Shown: positions 42,106 through 50,673 of the stretch, piece after piece
Numbering within the stretch: position 1 is the first letter of the stretch
Layout: each line of letters starts with the position of its first letter
From: Bog-756 sp963830165
GTDB lineage: Bacteria; Actinomycetota; Acidimicrobiia; Acidimicrobiales; RAAP-2
Length of the DNA: 64,000 nucleotides
Direction of reading: 5' to 3'
Assembly (NCBI GenBank): GCA_963830165.1
Contig: CAWHKZ010000005.1
Span: forward strand, 186,001-250,000
The notes under the pieces: model-generated
Database searches by the model: none
The model's input: only the letters and a program-made list of their open reading frames with translations
Told to the model about the DNA's origin: nothing
Made by a program: the position numbers and the translations under genes

Positions 42106-42507
42106 ATCGAATCCGCCGGACACGTACGGCGAGCGTCTAGCCACCCCGTCGAGCTCGGACCGCAGCCGGGCCGACGCCACCGTCCGGAACGCCTCCTCGC
42201 AGAGCACCTCCACGACCACCCAGTCGACCGTGCCGTCGAGGCGCACCCCGAGCCAGCCCCGACCACCCACGTACGGCGGGCGGAAGAAGGTGGCGGGGTC
42301 GGAGGCCACGAGGCCCTCCTGGGCCCCGGGCGGCGCGGCGCACCACAGGTGGGGGAACGCGTCATCGTGGTGGCCACCGGGCCACAGCGCCACGAACTGC
42401 CGGCCGGCGAAGAACGCCGGCGCACCGTGGCTCACGCGCTCGGAGGTGCCGGGCAGCGCCAGGCAGATCCGGCGCACCCGCTCCTCGATGCCCCGCGCTC
42501 CGGCCAC
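42094..42507 (-). CDS. MmcQ/YjbR family protein
   Basis: A 137-residue CyaY-like fold protein: 'RRICLALPGTSERVSHGAPA' at the N-terminus, 'WLGVRLDG' and 'YRLVAPK'-type end replaced here by 'VARRSPYVSGG'. The family binds DNA non-specifically in some members but has no firm role. GTG start at 42507. It is divergent from rlmN (42 bp apart) and its TAG stop lies within the CsoR operator. Confidence 0.78.
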   Translation of the reverse strand: MAGARGIEERVRRICLALPGTSERVSHGAPAFFAGRQFVALWPGGHHDDAFPHLWCAAPPGAQEGLVASDPATFFRPPYVGGRGWLGVRLDGTVDWVVVEVLCEEAFRTVASARLRSELDGVARRSPYVSGGFDDTL

Positions 42508-42548
42508 CCGTCGATCGTCCCACGTCGGGCGTCCCTATCCTGGGGAGG

Positions 42549-43588
42549 ATGCCCGGTGCCTACGACCAGAGCCAGGAGGACCTGGCCGCCCTGCTCGGCG
42601 GCGAGCCGGCCTTCCGGTCCCGCCAGGTGTGGGACGGCCTCTACCGGCGTGTCCTCCGACCTTCCGAGATGACCGACCTCCCACTGGCCCTGCGCCACTC
42701 GCTCGCCGCCGCCCTGCCGCCCGCGCTCGAACCCGTCGCCGAGCGGTCGGCCGACGACGGTCAGACGGTCAAGTGGTCGTTCCGCCTCCACGACGGCGCC
42801 GAGGTCGAGACGGTGCTGATGCACTACCCGGGCCGGTCGACGGTGTGCGTCTCGAGCCAGGCCGGTTGCGCCATGGCGTGCAGCTTCTGCGCCACCGGCC
42901 AGTCCGGCTTCCGCCGGCACCTCACCTCGGGGGAGATCCTCGAGCAGGTGGCCGTCGCCGTGCGGGCGGCCGCGGCCCCGCCGGCTCTCCAACATCGTCT
43001 TCATGGGGATGGGCGAGCCGCTGGCCAATTTCGACAACCTGTGGTCGGCGGTCGAACGCATCCACGACGACTTCGGGCTCGGGGCACGCAGCATGACGGT
43101 GTCGACGGTCGGGATCATCCCGGGTATCCGGAAGCTCGACCGCGGCGCCGCTCCCGGTCGGCCTGGCCGTCTCGCTGCACGCTGCGACCGAGGAGCTGCG
43201 CAACGACCTGGTGCCGATCAACAAGCGCTATCCGATCGCCGCGCTGATGGAGGCCTGCGTGGACTACCGCGCCCGGACCGGGCGCCGCGTCTCGTTCGAG
43301 TGGGCGATGATCGACGGCGTCAACGACGGCGACGTCCAGGCCGAGCATCTCGCCCGGCTGGCCACCGGCGTCCGCGCCCACGTCAATCTGATCCCGCTCA
43401 ACCCGACCCCCGGCTACCCGGTGCGCGGGACTCCCCCGGACCGCATCGAGGCGTTCCGGGCGCGGCTCGAACGGCACGGCACGACGGTCACCGTCCGCTC
43501 CACGCGCGGCTCCGACATCGACGCCGCGTGCGGGCAGCTGGCCGCGGGCGGTTCCCGGTCGACTCCGGTCGATCTCCGACGACCCTGA
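42549..43588 (+). pseudogene. rlmN: 23S rRNA (adenine2503-C2)/tRNA A37 methyltransferase, two frameshifts
   Basis: Radical SAM methyltransferase of about 346 residues broken into three frames. Segment 1 has the cluster motif 'GCAMACSFCATG' (C-x3-C-x2-C); the frame is lost near 42976-42982. Segment 2 starts 'RLSNIVFMGMGEPLANFDN' and ends near 43145; segment 3 starts 'LPVGLAVSLHAATEELRNDL' and holds the second catalytic Cys in 'DIDAACGQL', ending at 43588. Each break is corrected by removing one C from a C-rich run. The enzyme modifies A2503 of 23S rRNA and A37 of some tRNAs; loss is tolerated but lowers fidelity, so a genuine double lesion would be recent. Confidence 0.85.
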
Positions 43589-43668
43589 CCGTGCCAGCCG
43601 GCGGTGACCGGCCGGCCGACCTGCACAGGTCAGCGTGACCTCGGCCAGATCGGCCGAGCCTCAGTTGT

Positions 43669-43681
43669 AGTCACTATGACT
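43669..43681. promoter_or_regulatory. Palindrome AGTCACTATGACT (possible NrtR site 1)
   Basis: Inverted repeat AGTCA-CTA-TGACT. Shares GTCA-S-TATGACT with the site at 43933-43945. Located 81 bp after the rlmN stop and 300 bp before nrtR. Confidence 0.45.
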
Positions 43682-43749
43682 CTTCTTTGTTCCACTGCGT
43701 TGCCGGACGGTGCTGTCGCGCATCCTCAGCAACCGTGCGGCAACCGGAC

Positions 43750-43765
43750 AGTTCCACGTGAAACA
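43750..43765. promoter_or_regulatory. parS-like ParB binding site
   Basis: AGTTCCACGTGAAACA matches the parS consensus TGTTCCACGTGAAACA at 15 of 16 positions, with the 14-bp core GTTCCACGTGAAAC exact. It lies in non-coding DNA, unlike other CACGTG occurrences noticed in the window. parS sites cluster near the replication origin and load ParB for chromosome segregation; parA, parB and dnaA are not in the window. Confidence 0.7.
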
Positions 43766-43932
43766 AGTCACAAATGGGACCGCGTGGTGCCGGCCGCGAG
43801 CCGGCTCCGCGGGGGATCGACCCGATCGCCGACGGGCGCACCACGGCGAGGTGGCCGGGCTCGCGGCACCCGGAGGGAGCGTCCCGGGTCCCGGTGGTGA
43901 TCGAAGCACATCGTTCCTGGTCAGAGATTTAA

Positions 43933-43945
43933 GGTCAGTATGACT
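43933..43945. promoter_or_regulatory. Palindrome GGTCAGTATGACT before nrtR (possible NrtR site 2)
   Basis: Inner inverted repeat GTCA-GTA-TGAC, 35 bp before the nrtR ATG, in an AT-rich patch likely to be the promoter. Matches the 43669 site at 11 of 12 core positions. Confidence 0.5.
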
Positions 43946-43979
43946 TGAATGGAGATCCCGCCCCGGTTACGTTGCGCGG

Positions 43980-45200
43980 ATGGCGAAGGACACGAAGAAG
44001 GCGCTCCGTCGGGAGGCCGATCGGGCCACATCGGGCAAGGCTGCCAAGCAGCGCCCCACTGCGACGCCGGCCGCGGACGAGGTGCCCGACGGGCCCGGCG
44101 GCTACGACGCCGACCACCGGCCGGAGGTGGTCCTGGCCGTCGACGTGGCGCTGTTCGCCGTGCACGACGACGAGCTCGTCGTGCTGCTCGTGGAGCGACG
44201 CCGGGAGCCGGACGCCGGGCACTGGGCGCTGCCCGGTGCGGTGGTGGAGCCCGAGGAGACGATGGCCAACGCGGCCCGTCGCGCCGTCACCGGGCGGACC
44301 GGGATCCTCGATCCGTTCGGCCGGCTCGAGCAGTTGGGGGTGGTCGACGCCCCCGCCCGCGACCCGCGCACCCGGGTGGTCTCGACGACGTTCCTGGCCG
44401 TGTCGCCGCGGGCCGTGCCGCCGCCCGGGGGGACACTGGCCACCGGACGGTGGTGGCCAGTCGACGCAGCCGGGACGACGCGACTCCCGGCCCTCGCCTT
44501 CGACCATCTCGACATGCTGGCGTCCGCCATCGAAGGGCTCCGTGCGCGGCTCGAGCGCGGAGACCTCGCCACCGCGCTGCTCGACGAGCCGTTCACCCTC
44601 GGCGATCTCCGACGCGCCTACGAGGCCGTCTGGGGCGTCGAGCTCGAGCCGGCCAACTTCCGACGCAAGGTCCTCGCCACCCCGGGCTTCGTCGAGCCGA
44701 CGGGCGGCTCCCGCATCGTCGGGACGGGACGCCCGGCCGAGCTCTACGGGCGCGGCAGCGGGGCCGAGCTGTACCCGCCGATGCCGCGGGCGGCGCTGAC
44801 CGGCCAGGACCGTCGACCGTCGGGTCGTGGGCACGCCGGTCACGCGTCGCCGCCGTGGGTCGACGGGAGCGGGCGGGCCGGGTTGCCGGCGACGACGGCA
44901 CCGTCGGGGACGTCGCGGGTGACGACCGCTCCCGCACCGATCACCGCGTCCCGGCCGATCGTCACACCGGGCAGCACGACGGCACCCCCACCGAGCCACG
45001 CGTTGTCCCCGACGGTGATCGGACGGGCCGACTCCCACTTGGCCCGGCGGAGCTCCGGGTCGAGGGGGTGGGTCGGCGTGAGCAGCTGGACGTTCGGGCC
45101 GATCTGGACGTCGTCACCGATGGTGATGGTGGCGACGTCGAGGGCTACCAGACCGAAGTTCACGAACGTCCGGGCACCGAGGTGGAGGTTCACCCCGTAG
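43980..45200 (+). CDS. nrtR: NrtR-like Nudix-related transcriptional regulator, stop probably displaced
   Basis: Residues about 45-190 are a Nudix-like sensor ('VLAVDVALFAVHDDELVVLL', 'GHWALPGAVVEPEETMANAA'), whose catalytic Nudix box is degenerate, followed by a winged-helix domain (about 200-260: 'FTLGDLRRAYEAVWGVELEP', 'FRRKVLATPGFV'). This is the NrtR architecture, a repressor sensing ADP-ribose and usually controlling NAD metabolism. A Lys/Arg-rich tail of 40 residues precedes the domain. Family similarity ends near 44790; the frame stays open to 45200 across the antisense of the acetyltransferase gene, while a TGA at 44797-44799 in another frame would be natural. Confidence 0.75.
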   Translation: MAKDTKKALRREADRATSGKAAKQRPTATPAADEVPDGPGGYDADHRPEVVLAVDVALFAVHDDELVVLLVERRREPDAGHWALPGAVVEPEETMANAARRAVTGRTGILDPFGRLEQLGVVDAPARDPRTRVVSTTFLAVSPRAVPPPGGTLATGRWWPVDAAGTTRLPALAFDHLDMLASAIEGLRARLERGDLATALLDEPFTLGDLRRAYEAVWGVELEPANFRRKVLATPGFVEPTGGSRIVGTGRPAELYGRGSGAELYPPMPRAALTGQDRRPSGRGHAGHASPPWVDGSGRAGLPATTAPSGTSRVTTAPAPITASRPIVTPGSTTAPPPSHALSPTVIGRADSHLARRSSGSRGWVGVSSWTFGPIWTSSPMVMVATSRATRPKFTNVRAPRWRFTP

Positions 45201-45436
45201 TCGCACCGCAACGGGGCGCGCACCTCCGTACCCGGACCGATCGAGCCGAGCAGCTCCACCAGGAGGTGGCGACGGGTCGCCGGATTCGCGACCGGTGTGG
45301 CGTTGAACGCCTCGGTGAGGCCGACCGCCCGGAGGTGGAGAGCGGCGATCTCGTCGTCGACGATGTACAGGTCGCCGGCCTCCATCCTCTGGCGCGCTGT
45401 CCGGTCGTCGTCGGGGTCCGGCACCTCGTCAGTCAC
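44840..45436 (-). CDS. Maltose/galactoside O-acetyltransferase family (left-handed beta-helix)
   Basis: A 198-residue hexapeptide-repeat acetyltransferase: N-terminal 'TARQRMEAGDLYIVDDEI' cap helix of the sugar O-acetyltransferase family, then imperfect hexapeptides ending in 'NAWLGGGAVVLPGVTIGRDA' and 'IGAGAVVTRDVPDGAVVAGN'. 'FVNFGLVALDVATITIG' contains the family's acetyl-CoA region; the usual catalytic His at 'PTHPLD' is present. GTG start at 45436 sets the N-terminus at the family position. Confidence 0.86.
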   Translation of the reverse strand: MTDEVPDPDDDRTARQRMEAGDLYIVDDEIAALHLRAVGLTEAFNATPVANPATRRHLLVELLGSIGPGTEVRAPLRCDYGVNLHLGARTFVNFGLVALDVATITIGDDVQIGPNVQLLTPTHPLDPELRRAKWESARPITVGDNAWLGGGAVVLPGVTIGRDAVIGAGAVVTRDVPDGAVVAGNPARPLPSTHGGDA

Positions 45437-45596
45437 CGGACCAGTGTGCCCGACCCCCGGGCGCCCGTCAGGACCCTCTCCCGGACGATCGGCGTCGCGA
45501 CGGAAGGGTCGCCCGCACCGGTGCGCAGCGCCGTGCCCGTGTGGGACACTCGATCCCGACGTGCGCCCGACGGCCCCACGTCGGACGGAGGACGCG

Positions 45597-46775
45597 GTGC
45601 CGCACGCTGAGCACGACCTCGACCCCGTGGCCCGGGCCGACCCCGCCCTCGCCCCGGTGGCCGCCGTGCTCGGCCGGCTTGGTTCGGTGGACCTGGTCCC
45701 GACGCCGGCCCTGCTCTGCGACGTCGACGGGCTGGTCGGCAACGTCGCCTCGATGCAGCGCACCGCGACCGGCGCCGGCGTGCACCTGCGCCCCCACGCC
45801 AAGTCCCACAAATCGGCGTGGGTGGCGGGGCTCCAGCTCGACCACGGGGCCGCCGGCATCTGCTGCGCCAAGCTGTCCGAGGCCGAGGCCCTGGTGGCCG
45901 CCCTCGACCGTGACGCCCCGGTGTCGGTGCTCCTCACCTCGCCCCTGGCCGGGTCGCCGGCGGCCGCCCGCGCCGCGGCGCTCGCCACACGGTGCGACCT
46001 CGCGGTGGCCGTCGATCACATCGACGGTGTGGCCGAGCTGGCCGACGCGGTCGGGCACGGCCCGTCGGTCACGATCCTCTGCGACGTCGACGTCGGGCTC
46101 GGCCGCACCGGAGTCGCCGGGCCTGACGAGGCCGTGGCCGTGGCCACCGCGGTGGCGCACGCTCCCGGGCTCCGGTTCGGTGGCGTCCAGGGCTATGCCG
46201 GCCACGTCCAGCACCTGCCCGGACGCCGGGCACGACGTGAGGCGGACGACGTGGCCATGGCCCGCCTGGCCGAGGTGGTCGCGGCGCTCGAGCTGGCCGG
46301 CCACGAGGTGGCGATCCGATCCGGCGGTGGCACCGGGACGGCGCTGCTCGACATCGAGGCCGGCCTGCTGAACGAGTTGCAGGTCGGTAGCTACGTCTTC
46401 ATGGACCGCGAGTACGCCGACGCCCTGGGTTCCGATCCCGAGGGGTCCTTCGCCCAGAGCCTGACCATCGCCACCACCGTGATCTCGGCCAACCAGGACG
46501 GCTTCGTGACCGTGGACGCCGGGCTGAAGGCCATGGCCACCGACGCCGGACCGGCCAGGGTCGTCGACCACCCCGACGCATCCTTCGCCTTCTTCGGCGA
46601 CGAGCAGGGCATGGTGGTGACGAGCGGGACGTTCCGCCCCGGGCGCGGCGACCGGCTGCGACTCGTACCGCCCCACTGCGACCCCACGGTCGACCGCTAC
46701 GACCGGATGTGGCTCACCCGGGGTGACGCGGTGCTGGGCACCGCCGCGGTCACGGCCCGGGGTCGCTCGTACTGA
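45597..46775 (+). CDS. DSD1-family PLP enzyme (D-threonine aldolase/D-serine dehydratase-like)
   Basis: A 392-residue fold-type III PLP enzyme. PLP-binding Lys69 in 'LRPHAKSHKS', barrel strands with 'ILCDVDVGLGRTG', phosphate-binding 'SGGGTGTALL' and the C-terminal metal-binding 'VPPHCDPTVD' (His/Cys). Family members cleave D-threonine or dehydrate D-serine; the exact substrate cannot be told. GTG 45597 has GGAGG 6 nt upstream. Followed by a convergent LLM oxidoreductase gene 6 bp away. Confidence 0.87.
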   Translation: MPHAEHDLDPVARADPALAPVAAVLGRLGSVDLVPTPALLCDVDGLVGNVASMQRTATGAGVHLRPHAKSHKSAWVAGLQLDHGAAGICCAKLSEAEALVAALDRDAPVSVLLTSPLAGSPAAARAAALATRCDLAVAVDHIDGVAELADAVGHGPSVTILCDVDVGLGRTGVAGPDEAVAVATAVAHAPGLRFGGVQGYAGHVQHLPGRRARREADDVAMARLAEVVAALELAGHEVAIRSGGGTGTALLDIEAGLLNELQVGSYVFMDREYADALGSDPEGSFAQSLTIATTVISANQDGFVTVDAGLKAMATDAGPARVVDHPDASFAFFGDEQGMVVTSGTFRPGRGDRLRLVPPHCDPTVDRYDRMWLTRGDAVLGTAAVTARGRSY

Positions 46776-46780
46776 CTGGC

Positions 46781-47644
46781 TCAGGCCGAGACGCCCCAGC
46801 GGGCGGCCAGGTCGGCGATCCAGCCCTCGACGGCCCGGGCCTCGGTGGGCGGCGCGTCCACCACCACGAGCTCGTCGACACCGGCGAGGGCCAGCGGCTC
46901 CAGGTCGTCCGGCGTCACGTCCCGCACCGCCACCGACACGTCGAGCTGTGCGAGTTCCCGTCCGGCGGCCGCGCAGCGGGATCCCAACGCGCCCATCCGC
47001 TCGGCCACCTCGTCGGTGGACAGGTTGAACCCGTACCAGCCGTCGCCGACGGCGACGACGCGGTCGAGTGCCCGGTCGGCGTTGCCCCCCAGCACCACCG
47101 GGATGCGCCGGCGGACCGGCTTCGGGTAGCTGCGCACCTCGGCGAAGCCGACGAACTCACCGTCGTAGGCCACCACGTCGTCCCGCCACGCGGTCCGGAG
47201 CACGTCGACGTACTCCACGGTCCGGGCCGCCCGCCGGGCGAAGGGCACGCCGAGGGCCGCGAACTCCTCGGCTGACCAGCCCACCCCTACGCCGAGCACC
47301 AGGCGGCCCCCGGACAGCACGTCCACGCTGGCCGTCTGCTTGGCCACGACCAGCGGGTTGTGCTGGGGCAGCAGGAGGATCCCGGTGGCCAGACGGATGT
47401 GCTCGGTGACCGCGGCCACGAACGACAGGCCGACCAGCGGGTCGATCCAGTCCGCGTCGGACGGCACCGCGATCCGCCCGTCGTCGGCATAGGGGTAGCG
47501 GGAGTCCGGACGGTCGATCATCACGACGTGCTCACCCCACCACAGGGTGGCGAAGCCGGCCCGCTCGGCGGACCGGGCCACGGCGGCGACCACCACCGGG
47601 TCGGCCCCGGAGCCGATCCCGAGTGCGTGCAGGCCGATCCTCAC
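46781..47644 (-). CDS. LLM-class (F420/flavin-dependent) oxidoreductase
   Basis: A 287-residue luciferase-like TIM-barrel oxidoreductase: 'ERAGFATLWWGEHV', 'IRLATGILLLPQHNPLVVAK', 'GRLVLGVGVGWSAEEF' and 'PVVLGGNADRAL', typical of actinobacterial F420-dependent enzymes. Cofactor (F420 or FMN) and substrate are inferred. GTG start at 47644. Confidence 0.86.
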   Translation of the reverse strand: MRIGLHALGIGSGADPVVVAAVARSAERAGFATLWWGEHVVMIDRPDSRYPYADDGRIAVPSDADWIDPLVGLSFVAAVTEHIRLATGILLLPQHNPLVVAKQTASVDVLSGGRLVLGVGVGWSAEEFAALGVPFARRAARTVEYVDVLRTAWRDDVVAYDGEFVGFAEVRSYPKPVRRRIPVVLGGNADRALDRVVAVGDGWYGFNLSTDEVAERMGALGSRCAAAGRELAQLDVSVAVRDVTPDDLEPLALAGVDELVVVDAPPTEARAVEGWIADLAARWGVSA

Positions 47645-47666
47645 CGCGCCTCCCGCCCTGCGCCGG

Positions 47667-48374
47667 TCAGATCGGGGCGGACGTCACCGGCGTGACGGTC
47701 GACGCCAGGTAGGCCGCCGTGTTGGGCGACGAGCAGACATCCACGCCCGAAGGGGCCGCCACCGTCGCCGCCTGGGTCTCACCCGGGGGATAGATGCGCA
47801 CCTGTGCGGCCGTGGCCTGCGACGAGCACGGCGGGATGCCGGGATCGGTGACGGCGACCGAGCTGTAGGCGTTGCCTCCGGCGGCCAGCGTCACGGTGGA
47901 CGCCGACCCGCCCTGCCGCACGGCCGGGGCACCGATCTGGGTGCCCGCGGCGGCCAGGAAGGAGACGCCGGGAAAGCCGTAGAGGGTGCAGGACGACGAC
48001 CCCGTGTTGTGGAAGGTGATCTGGTAGTGGATGGCGCCGGCGGTGCCGTTCGGGCTGCCGAAGGTGACGGTCAGGGCCGACGTGGCGCAGCTGGTGGTGC
48101 CCGCCTTCGTCGTCGTGGACGTCGTCGAGCCCGTCGGGCCGGTCGTCGCCGTGGTCGACGACGACGAGGTCGAGGTCGAGGTGGAGGACCTGGTCGCGGC
48201 CGTGGTCGTGGTGGAGGACGACGACGAGCTGCCACAGGCGGCCAGGCCGAGCGCCACTCCGGCCGTCAGCACCATGGCGGTGATCGCCCGACGGCGCTCC
48301 CTCCGCTCCCGTCCCGGCCGGAAGGGCGAGCCGTGCCCCTGGCCGCCGGAGTGGTCCTGCCGTTCCTGGGTCAT
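47667..48374 (-). CDS. DUF4232 lipoprotein
   Basis: A 235-residue lipoprotein: basic N-terminal region, membrane helix and lipobox 'LGLAACGSSS' (Cys about residue 47), a long Ser/Thr linker (about 48-92), then a DUF4232 beta-sandwich (about 95-230, 'ITFHNTGSSSCTLYGFPGVS') with three or four Cys. Common in actinobacterial envelopes, function unknown. ATG 48374. Confidence 0.82.
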   Translation of the reverse strand: MTQERQDHSGGQGHGSPFRPGRERRERRRAITAMVLTAGVALGLAACGSSSSSSTTTTAATRSSTSTSTSSSSTTATTGPTGSTTSTTTKAGTTSCATSALTVTFGSPNGTAGAIHYQITFHNTGSSSCTLYGFPGVSFLAAAGTQIGAPAVRQGGSASTVTLAAGGNAYSSVAVTDPGIPPCSSQATAAQVRIYPPGETQAATVAAPSGVDVCSSPNTAAYLASTVTPVTSAPI

Positions 48375-48514
48375 CGGGTGATCCCTTTCGCGTCGCGGTG
48401 CCGGTGCGTCGGACGGCGCTCCCCGAACGGCTCCCGCCGTCGGGACGCGGTCGTCCCACCGACGAGCGAAGCACACACCACGACCGGAGTCACCGATGGT
48501 CGCCCGGGGGCCGC

Positions 48515-48934
48515 TCAGGGGATGGCCGTGGCGACAGGATCAGGGCCGGCGGCCGTGCCGTCGGTGGCCGGATTCTCGCCCGGTGGCGCCGGGGTCTGGA
48601 GCCGGAGGACCTGGGGATAGCGGCCGGCGTCGAACCCGTCGACGAAGCCCCGCACCGACTTCGGTAGCTGCACCACCAGCTTCCCACCCGACCGACCGTC
48701 CTCGGGTCGGACCAGGGTGAGGATGAGGGTGCAGGGGCCCACGGCCACCGACCGGATGCGCGGATCGGCCTGCATCACCGCGGCGGTGTAGAGGGCGATG
48801 GCGCACGACGAGTTGCTCCTCGGCACCCCGTGGACGCCGGCGGCCTCGAGGGACGACGCCACCTCGTCCGGGTCGCTGCCGAGACCGTCCAGCAGTTCCC
48901 CGACCCGCTTCTTGATGTCGCGCAGCTCACCCAT
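48515..48934 (-). CDS. Hypothetical soluble protein
   Basis: A 139-residue product starting 'MGELRDIKKRVGELLDGLG'. N-terminal helix, central 'SNSSCAIALYTAAVMQADP' and a beta segment 'VAVGPCTLILTLVRPEDG', with a disordered Pro-rich C-terminus. No known domain. GAGGAG lies 5 nt before the ATG. It sits alone between the DUF4232 and sulfatase genes on the same strand. Confidence 0.6.
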   Translation of the reverse strand: MGELRDIKKRVGELLDGLGSDPDEVASSLEAAGVHGVPRSNSSCAIALYTAAVMQADPRIRSVAVGPCTLILTLVRPEDGRSGGKLVVQLPKSVRGFVDGFDAGRYPQVLRLQTPAPPGENPATDGTAAGPDPVATAIP

Positions 48935-49043
48935 GGAAGCTCCTCGTCCCGGTGCTCGGGCCAGGCACCGCCGGTCGTTCGCCGTTCAGCAATCATACGC
49001 GGGCGGCGCCCACGGGGGAGCCGGGATCGCACCGGCCGCCCGG

Positions 49044-50576
49044 TCAGCTCATCGCCGCGATCGGGTGCTTGGGCGGGTACGCGCCGAACGTCGAGAAATG
49101 GCGGGCGATCCCGTTGGTGAAGCTGTCGATGTAGGCCAGCTTCCGGATCATGTAGCTGTGCGTCTCCTTCGGGTCCAGGTACAGGTTGTAGAGCCGGCCG
49201 TGGGAGTACTTCTGGGTGACCCCGGTGAAACCGCCCAGGTTGAAGCAGTCGCGGTCGTCGTCGGACGACGAGGCCACCATGAACTTCCACTCGCCCACCC
49301 GCAGGGCCGAGAACACGTTGGTCAGCCAGTAGTAGAGGTACTTGCGGTTCGAGACCCCGTCGGGATCGAGCAGGAAGGAGGTCTGGTCGACGGCGTCGAT
49401 GAACCGGTCGCCCGGCACGGTGTCGGCGACCCCGGCCAGGCTCAGGCAGGTGGCGAACAGGTCCATGAGCGAGAAGAGCCCGTCGGAGGCCCGGTCGGCG
49501 GCGACCATGCCCGGCCACGTCACGATGCCCGGTACCCGCTGGCCCCCCTCCCACGTCGAGCCCTTGGCACTGCGGAACGGCGAGTAGGCGGCGTCCGGCC
49601 ACGTCTCCATCTCCGGCCCGTTGTCCGAACTGATGAAGATCAGGGTGTCGTCCATCTGGCCGGTGGCCTCGAGCTCGGCCACCAGGCGGCCCACGATGTC
49701 GTCGAGCTCGACGATGGTGTCCTTGTAGGGGTGCTTGGCCGGCGACGAGCCGAGGAACCGCTCGTGGGGGTAGTTGTCGAAGTGGGCACCCCGGGTGCAG
49801 TGGTAGAGGAACCAGGGCGTGCGCCCACCGGCCGGGGGGGCGCCCATGCGGCGGATGAAGTCGAGCGAGTAGTCGGCCCACTTGTCGTCGAGCAGGGAGA
49901 GTACGGGGACCGTCACCTCCTCGACGTTCTCCGACTCCCCACCGCGGGTGGCGTGGACGAAGCACTTGTTGAAGGGCAGGTTCTCGACCCACGTCGTCCG
50001 CTCCTCGGAGTAGACGATCTCGGGGAAGAAGTTCGGGTCGCGCCACTCGGTGTACATGTCGGAGACCGAGAGGAAGCCGTAGAAGTCGTCGAAGCCGACG
50101 TTCTGCGGCTGCGACTCGACGTTCTCGCCGATGTGCCACTTGCCCACCGCCTGGGTCACGTAGCCCGCGTCGCTCAGCAGCGAAGCCAGGGTCACCTCGC
50201 CATCGAGGCCGCCCGGTTGGCCGTACATGGGCGGGCGGAGCAGGCCGTGCCGCATGGGCAGCCGCCCCGTCATGAGCGACGCCCGCGACGGCGTGCACGA
50301 CGGCTCCGAGTAGCAGGAGGTCAGGAGCAGTCCCCTCCGGGCCAGTCGATCGATGTTCGGGGTCGGGGCCCCTACCGCCACCCCGCCGCCGTAGCAGCCG
50401 AAGTCGCCCCAACCGACGTCGTCGAAGAGCACGACCAGGATGTTGGGGCGGCCGCGGGTCGACCGGTAGGTGTCGAGAGCGGCGGCGGCCCGTGTCTCCT
50501 GCTCGGCGAGGACGAACCGGGGCTCCAGGTTGTCCGCCACTCGAGTCGTCGTCGCCACCACCGGATCATGGGCCAT
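49044..50576 (-). CDS. Arylsulfatase-type sulfatase
   Basis: A 510-residue alkaline phosphatase superfamily sulfatase. Metal site 'VVLFDDVGWGD', formylglycine motif C-T-P-S-R in 'EPSCTPSRASLMTGR', 'GKWHIGE' and 'FISSDNGPE' are all present. The active-site Cys needs conversion to formylglycine by an FGE/SumF enzyme, not seen in the window. No signal peptide, so cytosolic or non-classically exported. ATG 50576 preferred for its G-rich RBS; 50615 is the upstream alternative. Confidence 0.88.
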   Translation of the reverse strand: MAHDPVVATTTRVADNLEPRFVLAEQETRAAAALDTYRSTRGRPNILVVLFDDVGWGDFGCYGGGVAVGAPTPNIDRLARRGLLLTSCYSEPSCTPSRASLMTGRLPMRHGLLRPPMYGQPGGLDGEVTLASLLSDAGYVTQAVGKWHIGENVESQPQNVGFDDFYGFLSVSDMYTEWRDPNFFPEIVYSEERTTWVENLPFNKCFVHATRGGESENVEEVTVPVLSLLDDKWADYSLDFIRRMGAPPAGGRTPWFLYHCTRGAHFDNYPHERFLGSSPAKHPYKDTIVELDDIVGRLVAELEATGQMDDTLIFISSDNGPEMETWPDAAYSPFRSAKGSTWEGGQRVPGIVTWPGMVAADRASDGLFSLMDLFATCLSLAGVADTVPGDRFIDAVDQTSFLLDPDGVSNRKYLYYWLTNVFSALRVGEWKFMVASSSDDDRDCFNLGGFTGVTQKYSHGRLYNLYLDPKETHSYMIRKLAYIDSFTNGIARHFSTFGAYPPKHPIAAMS

Positions 50577-50673
50577 CGGTTCCCCCTCGTCGTCGATCGG
50601 AGCCATGGTACCCACGGGTCGCGCGGCGACACCGGGGCCGGCGGGAGTGAGGTCCGGCCCCAGGCGGACCGGG

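Larger units (their letters stand above)
43589..43979. other. 390-bp intergenic region with parS and paired palindromes
   Basis: No convincing gene on either strand. The region is locally AT-richer than its surroundings and holds a palindrome at 43669-43681, a parS-like site at 43750-43765 and a second palindrome at 43933-43945 just before nrtR. Confidence 0.7.

Noticed and set aside
43661..43909. 82-codon minus-strand frame in the rlmN-nrtR gap
   Set aside because: No RBS or domain; Arg/Pro/Ser-rich; overlaps the parS site and palindromes.
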